Assembly (NCBI GenBank): GCA_024138025.1
Contig: JAMXBD010000404.1
Span: forward strand, 248,001 to 312,000
Direction: 5' to 3'
DNA length: 64,000 bases
Source: Combretum micranthum
Lineage: Eukaryota; Streptophyta; Magnoliopsida; Myrtales; Combretaceae
In this document: piece by piece, positions 58,274 to 64,000 of the stretch
Numbering within the stretch: position 1 is the first letter of the stretch
Layout of the letters: every line of letters begins with the position of its first letter
Notes under the pieces: generated by a model
The model's input: the letters and a program-made list of their open reading frames with translations, nothing else
What the model was told of the DNA's origin: nothing
Databases searched by the model: none
Made by a program: the position numbers and the translations under genes

Positions 58274-58771
58274 TGCCACGCCCCGAAAGATACCCTAAAC
58301 ATAGCAGTCTGCCGTACACAATATTAAAGCTTAGGAATGACCGCCTTAGTCACACGAAGGCTTCCATACTATGCACAAGGCATTTAATACATGGAGGAGA
58401 CACATCGGAGTGATACATTTTATATTGATACAACTTGAGTAACAATGTAAAGGAAATACAATTCACTATACTTCAATTATAGTTCATCAAAAGATTTCAC
58501 TACATAAAACTATTACAAAACAATTCACAAAACCTAGCTAATATCTTTAAGTATTCTTACTTCCTGTCAAAACCTTGAGGTCATTCTCGGCTCCAGATAT
58601 CTCGGTCCCTAGGTAGCATTCTAAAGTCAACCTGTTCATTCAAACGTCTATTGGGGTATAAGCTACACTAGCTTAGCGAGTGAATACTTCCCTAAAGATA
58701 TTTAGAACAAATCAATCAATCAAGTTAATTATTCAATCGTATGGAATGCATCAACCACATGAACAAACAAT

Positions 58772-58796
58772 CATATGATCAGCCGGAAATTATATG
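58772..58796 (-). other. LTR palindrome in fragment K (one mismatch)
   Basis: CATATGAT and ATTATATG around CAGCCGGAA. One pair is a mismatch, and the CCGGAA core of the loop is kept. Confidence 0.5.
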
Positions 58797-58859
58797 TGAA
58801 TGGATTTACGTCCTCTATTTGGGATTAGTAGATTAACGAATATTGTCGTATTATCGTTG

Positions 58860-58965
58860 AATTAATAAGCTGTTTATGGATCACGGATAACCAACTTATG
58901 TCGTTTATGGATCACGATCAACCAACATTTAGCCGTTTACGGATCACGGGTAACCAACATATGCT
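58860..58965 (-). repeat. LTR minisatellite in fragment K
   Basis: Three copies of a roughly 36-bp unit with GTTTATGGATCACGGATAACC at the LTR position where other copies carry unrelated repeats. Confidence 0.75.
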
Positions 58966-61064
58966 AATGCTCCATCCTCATCGTGAAGTGAATATGTCCA
59001 TATTAATTTATCAAACCGAATAGTCATTAATCCCAATTTCTTAGGTTATAAACAACTTTTGCAGACAATCATTCCTATAATACTCTAAACAAGTATGAGT
59101 TAATCACCTGGTTCCGATATTCTTAATACCATTTCTCAACTCAACAATAATAGACATAATTCCCCATGCTTCCCATCATGCAATTCCATTTTTTTTATCA
59201 TTTACCTTATGATTTAGTGCAACTATTTGCTACAATCACAAGCAAGAATGAAATTAAGAAGTAATACTCACACGTCCATTGGACTCCAGTCTTTTAATCA
59301 TAATAAATGGGTAGCAACGAATCCTCGAAAGCAAAGTCACCTAACGAAAGAAATACCCAAATGAGTATTTCAACTAAAAACTAATCCATTCTACCTCATA
59401 CAAACTATCAAGTTCGTAATTCTTGTCCTACGCGAAATTCCAACTTGAAACGGCCATAACTTTGTCATTTTAACTCGAAATTTAGCAAATTATATACTGA
59501 TTTCTATCTACTTTGAAAGATCTATCTAATTATAATATCATATTTAAGATTTGAAAAATTTTAATTCTTGAAAAGATCCGATTATTTGAGATAAGTAGCG
59601 AAAACTAAATTAGAAAATTGATTTTGTAAAAGTTTATGAAGTTTCCACTAAGGCAAGTATACATGCAATATGAACAAGTTACTATCATAAATGATATGTC
59701 ATGAGATATATATGTACATGTTCTTGATGATATTTAATAAAATAAATTTTTAGAAAACATTTTCCTTATAGCACTTTATGGAAGATCAACTTAAAAAGGC
59801 TAGTCTTGTATTGTTGTCAATTCCCACTTGTTTTTAGAAAAATTCCTTGACAAAATTTATTTATTCTTGTTAAAATTAAGTCATCATTATATATATTCCT
59901 TAAGGCCTTTATTCTTCAATAAAAATTCCTCTTTTACACTTTGTAAACTTGTTTTTCAATATGGTTTATCCTAAAATCCGAATTTTGTAAAAATTATTCT
60001 TGTGGTGATTCCTTTAAGTAAACTCATTTGATACTTGGGAACTTAAGGCTCAACCATATCTAGCCACTAAGAACTTCATTCTTTAATAAAACTTTCATTT
60101 TGAGTTTGAAAAATAGGGGTTTTCATATCATCATTTCCTAGATACGAATTTCACAAGGTTAGAATAAAACTCAAATTTTATATTTTGTAATCTCTTCCTA
60201 TTTTGAGAATATCTATTAGTAGATCTACCATTTACTTATCAAAAACATCTTCTATTGATACCTATTCCATAAGCCTTTCATATTTTAAACAAATCCTTCA
60301 TTTTGGTGTTGAAAAATAGGTTTCCAAAACTGGTCTTGGTTTAGATCCGAATTTACAAAATTTGTTTTTGGACATATCTTTTGATAAAATCCATCTAAAC
60401 TTATGAAAATTCATCATTTACATATCCTATCTTAATAGCCTTCCATATCTTGAATAAATTCTTCATTTTTGAGTTGGAAAATATGTTTTTAAATTATGCC
60501 TTGGTCTAGATCCGAAAATAGAATTTTAGTTTTGAAAAATAATCCTTGAAAATCACCTTTGAATCATATAAAATGAAGTCTTGATGATAAATACCCACTA
60601 AGCCTTCATTATTTCAAGTAAAACTTCCATTTTGACACTTGGAAAGGGGTTTTTAAATATGGGTCTTGCCTAGATGCGAAAATCACCATTTTTGTTTGGG
60701 TTCAAAACCAAAGTTTACACTTACTATGATCATATATGTAAGAGAAATCCATGGTAGTAAGCTATAAACTCATAGATCTAAACATAAACAAAATCAAAGT
60801 TACATAAAAGTTAGATCCATAAAATATAACCATTTCTAGCAAGAAAATAATAAGATCACAAGAGAATAATCATGAGTAAGATGAGTGTTTCATTTTGGCA
60901 TCATCGTCCTTAGCTTTTAAGCTTATGGAAGGTCATTTGATGCATGAAACTCTCACTATACTCCACCTACATTAACTGTGGAAGCTTTGAATAAGAGTTG
61001 TACCTAAGGATCTTCAAAAAATATGTGTGGGAGCTCACATATAAGCTAGGGGCAGCAAGTTCTT

Positions 61065-61970
61065 TGCAACGCCCTAACCTGTTGGCATTACAACCTGCTA
61101 CGTGTCATCTTTTAATAGGACACGCTAAGGCTTTAATTTTCACAAATAACATGAATAACATTTGTATAACTCACATGGTATAAAAGAAGACATGTGGTCC
61201 TCATAAATAAACCATCTGATAAGAATATAATCTCTATAATCAGAAAACTAGACATTGTTAACATAACTGCAGGTCAACAAGTCGAACCATACCCTAAAAC
61301 TATTACCACATATAAAACTCCAAATACTACTGAAAAATTCAATGAACAAAACATGAATCTAACACTGAATAACAACCAGACATAAAAGTCTTCTTTGATC
61401 CATCCTATGTCATCTCTGACTATACAACTAGTCATCAGCAGGGTAGTCAGGACCGCTAACGCCATCCCCATCCTCATAGATGATATCAAAACCCGATAGA
61501 TCATATATCACATTATCATCACCTGCACCTGAAATATAACAGAATGAGTGGCGAAGCCCAATACGATAATATCAATCCATATCAAGCAAGGTTATGCACA
61601 TACAGCATGTATAAATAAATGCAAATGAACTAAATGTATACAACAGATTATTATCTATTTTAGTCCAGCAAAACAACACAGTTCGGAATCCAGTATACAT
61701 AAATCCCGAACTCAAGTAACTCAGACTCTACTTTAAAAATAATGAACTAATTTTGAAAATAAGTAATCATATACATATATGGATGAGTGGGTGCTCCCCA
61801 AACATCCCAATTCCTGAACACCTAAATTCTACCAGAATCATATTTTAGCACGAGTCCATTCGGGATAACCTCACACTAAGATCATCAGGGTGCCCCACCA
61901 GTATCACTGTCTGCTAGGTCTCTACTGGTCAAAGCCAACCACAACCAGGCAGACAATTATTAAGCCGAAT
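61065..61970 (-). mobile_element. LTR fragment of another Ty3-like family, minus strand (fragment N)
   Basis: Starts TGCAACGCCCTAACC, reverse complement of a GGCGTTGCA LTR end, and differs from the main family throughout. It is cut at 61970 by a plus-strand LTR start of the main family. It carries GGGCTTCGCCACTCATTCTG followed by an acceptor-like TTATATTTCAG and a short acidic frame. Confidence 0.5.
61428..61528 (-). other. Candidate short acidic exon in LTR fragment N
   Basis: After TTATATTTCAG on the minus strand a frame reads acidic residues including YDLSGFDIIYEDGDGVSG and ends DYPADD-stop at 61428. It lies where the main family has its micro-exon-like block. The overlapping longer frame 61504-61274 is hydrophobic and unconvincing. 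This is a weak call. Confidence 0.3.
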
Positions 61971-64000
61971 TGTAAACCCCGATATTCTCAGTAGTTAAGA
62001 AAACCCCAGAAGTTAAAAAGCAAAACCCTAATTCGGATCAGTTTAAGTCTAGTGAGAGAAGCTTAGGAACGCTAAATCCGGCTTTCCTTCGGTTTCATAA
62101 TAAAAGAAGTTTTATAAAATAAATGAATATGAATTATTGTTCTAAAGTATATTTTAGATCTTTGAAAGTTTTAAATTCGGGAATTTTTCAATTCCGGGCC
62201 TTCCCGAGCTCAATTACGAAAAAGCGTGCCCCGGGACCATGAACTCAAAAAATTGTTCCGAATATTCATTAGAACCGTAATTTTGTAAGATTCCAAAAAT
62301 ATCAATTTTATAATTTTCCGGGCTATAAAAATTACAGTTATAGCCTTTTCCCGTGTTTTCATTACAACTGGTAAAGTAAATGTCTTGTCTACTATTCACA
62401 AGTACAACCTACACTACACACTACCCATACCCTATTCTTACATCCTTACAACTACTCATTACAATTTTCTTTTCCAAGAATTTTTGTTTCCTATTTAATT
62501 ATTACATTTATTACATTTTAATTACATAAAATACAAATTTGTAAAAATTTCAAACTCTCTCTCTCACTCCTCCCCCTATGGCCGGCGCCCCCTCCCCCTT
62601 TTCCCCCTCTCATTTGTTTTGTTTTTGTTATTTTTATTCAATTACAAACCCTAATCTATTCATATATAAACACCTTTTTCTCTCTCTCCCTCATTTTCAC
62701 TTGTTCAAATTTTTCTAAAAGAAGAAAATCCTCTCTTCTTCCTCCCATTTATGCCGTGACACCCCCCCCCCCCCCTCCACACTCACACACACAACTCATT
62801 TCCACTTCATGTCTACCTCTAATCTCTATTGGTATGTTGATTTCAAGCTTCATTCTTACCAAATCTTGTAATGGCAAAGCTATTCATGTGTGTTTTTCAC
62901 ATTTAATCCCAATGAGCTTATGCTAGGACATGAAAACACTTGTACAAGAATATCAAGCCATCGCAAGAAGTGGATCTAGTGTTTAGAAGGGTTTTTGTTG
63001 AGATATTATCTTGTTCATGCATGTAAAGTAGAGATCTTGCATATATATTGATGTTCATGCCATAAAACTTATGATTCATGCATTATATTTAGTAAATCTA
63101 GTGTTTAGACATTTATATCTTCATCTACATTCATGTCCATATGGTTATTTTGATTTTCATGCATTGATGATCATAAAAATGTAACCTTGCTTATGTATAG
63201 ATATGTTAGATAGTACATCTTCATGTATAGAAGGCAAGAAAATTGAAAAAGAAAAGGTTTTGTTAGAAATGATTTGTTGGAAATTCGGATGAATTTAGAA
63301 CCCTACCTTAAAGACCACCAAAACCACTTTAAAACTCATATTTTTCATAAAAATTGGAAGGTATATGTAATAGATGCCCTTAAGGAAGGATTTTCATAAG
63401 TTTAGATGAGTTTAGACATAAGAAAAATGTAAATCAAGTAGTGAAGACTAGAATGAAAAATATTGATATAGATATTAATAGTCAAAGTCGTATTTTAGGA
63501 TGATGCCTACATAAGCACTTAGTATCCAAGCTTAGATGGCATGTTTTATGAGTCAAATGGAGTCCTTAGATAATAGATATAATGAAGCTTCAATTTTTTA
63601 TGCATTAAACAAGTTTTCTCATAAAGAAAATGCAAGAAAATGAAATTTACAAAATTCGGATTTTTGTGAGTAGCTTGTTTAAAATCATATTTACCCAATG
63701 AAAAATGTGGATTTTTATGCATAAATGAAGGTCATGGCTACTATAGATGTTGAGAACTCATTTTTATTTAGATAACAAGTAAATTCCAACAATAAAATCA
63801 TAAAAACCCTAGAGAATGTAAAGTTGGAAAAATTTAGCTTTTCCTAAGTGATCATTATGAAATTCTTAATGATTAGGAGCCCATGGGAGTTCATCATCAA
63901 AGATCATCAAAACCATGCATATATTGAGCTCATTACATGACATTCATATTAGGAACTCATTCATATACCATCTATGCATGAATCATCAACTAGGAACATT
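61971..64000 (+). mobile_element. LTR of the main superfamily, plus strand, continues past window (fragment L)
   Basis: Begins TGTAAACCCC, then a GCCGGCGCC block (about 62582), a TATA-like TATATAAA (62663-62670), a pyrimidine-rich leader with a 14-base C run (62762-62775), and AT-rich mid-LTR to the window end. It is diverged from elements 1 and 2; whether an interior follows cannot be seen. Confidence 0.7.
62663..62670 (+). promoter_or_regulatory. TATA box of LTR fragment L
   Basis: TATATAAA followed by CACC and a pyrimidine-rich leader, at the usual place downstream of the GCCGGC block. Confidence 0.6.

Larger units (their letters stand above)
58274..61064 (-). mobile_element. Old LTR fragment, minus strand (fragment K)
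   Basis: Starts TGCCACGCCCC (one change from TGTCACG) and keeps GGGGTATAAGCT (about 58655), a small minisatellite (58860-58965), a palindrome with one mismatch (58772-58796) and the AACTCGAAATT block (about 59470). It runs to about 61064, where an LTR end of another family begins near a CCTAAGG donor-like site. Its promoter region seems cut off. Confidence 0.65.

Noticed and set aside
61274..61504. 76-codon hydrophobic minus-strand frame
   Set aside because: A different frame over the same bases looks more protein-like (acidic exon candidate), and this one has no recognisable features.

Overview
This window looks like intergenic heterochromatin from a flowering plant with a large, AT-rich genome. 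Nearly all of it is LTR-retrotransposon sequence, nested and broken. I see no convincing host gene, tRNA, rRNA or CRISPR array. The species cannot be named from the sequence. The plant assignment rests on the element types: a Ty3/gypsy chromovirus with a C-terminal chromodomain, very long LTRs and an initiator-Met-type primer site, and a Tat/Ogre-like element with a different primer site.

Layout. (1) 1-21322 is a non-autonomous Tat/Ogre-like element on the + strand: the 3' part of its 5' LTR (1-1639), a non-coding interior (1640-3505 and 15219-18446) and a truncated 3' LTR (18447-21322). Its LTRs and interior carry three tandem arrays, each with a self-complementary unit. (2) Inside it sits a complete but non-autonomous chromovirus-like element on the - strand (3506-15218). 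It has two 3.7-kb LTRs, a primer site, a polypurine tract, an unusual 5' ORF and a broken gag, but no pol. (3) 21323-24909 holds two LTR fragments in opposite orientation. (4) 24910-37443 is the master-type element on the + strand: 3.3-kb LTRs, gag, protease, reverse transcriptase, RNase H, integrase and chromodomain, with about five frameshifts. (5) 37444-40896 is a stack of LTR pieces of alternating orientation. (6) 40897-48780 is a third relative on the - strand, keeping its 5' LTR, primer site, 5' ORF, gag and part of the protease, with a 1.5-kb solo LTR of another family inserted in the 5' ORF and flanked by a perfect 5-bp target duplication. (7) 49071-64000 is a run of older LTRs of the same superfamily in alternating orientation, separated by unassigned AT-rich sequence, plus one LTR piece of another family (61065-61970).

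How the parts relate. The pol-bearing element at 24910-37443 is the type of partner that could once have mobilised its gag-only relatives, because primer-site spacing, polypurine tract and LTR ends match. The most interesting signals lie inside the LTRs. They are a 42-bp block that behaves like a micro-exon: flanked by AG and AG|GT, and differing between old copies mostly at synonymous positions of a 14-codon frame. There is also an ATG-free leader ending in a conserved 5' splice site, and three hairpins kept in diverged copies, one with paired base changes. Together these suggest the LTR carries a large spliced 5' leader. Splicing is inferred from sequence only.
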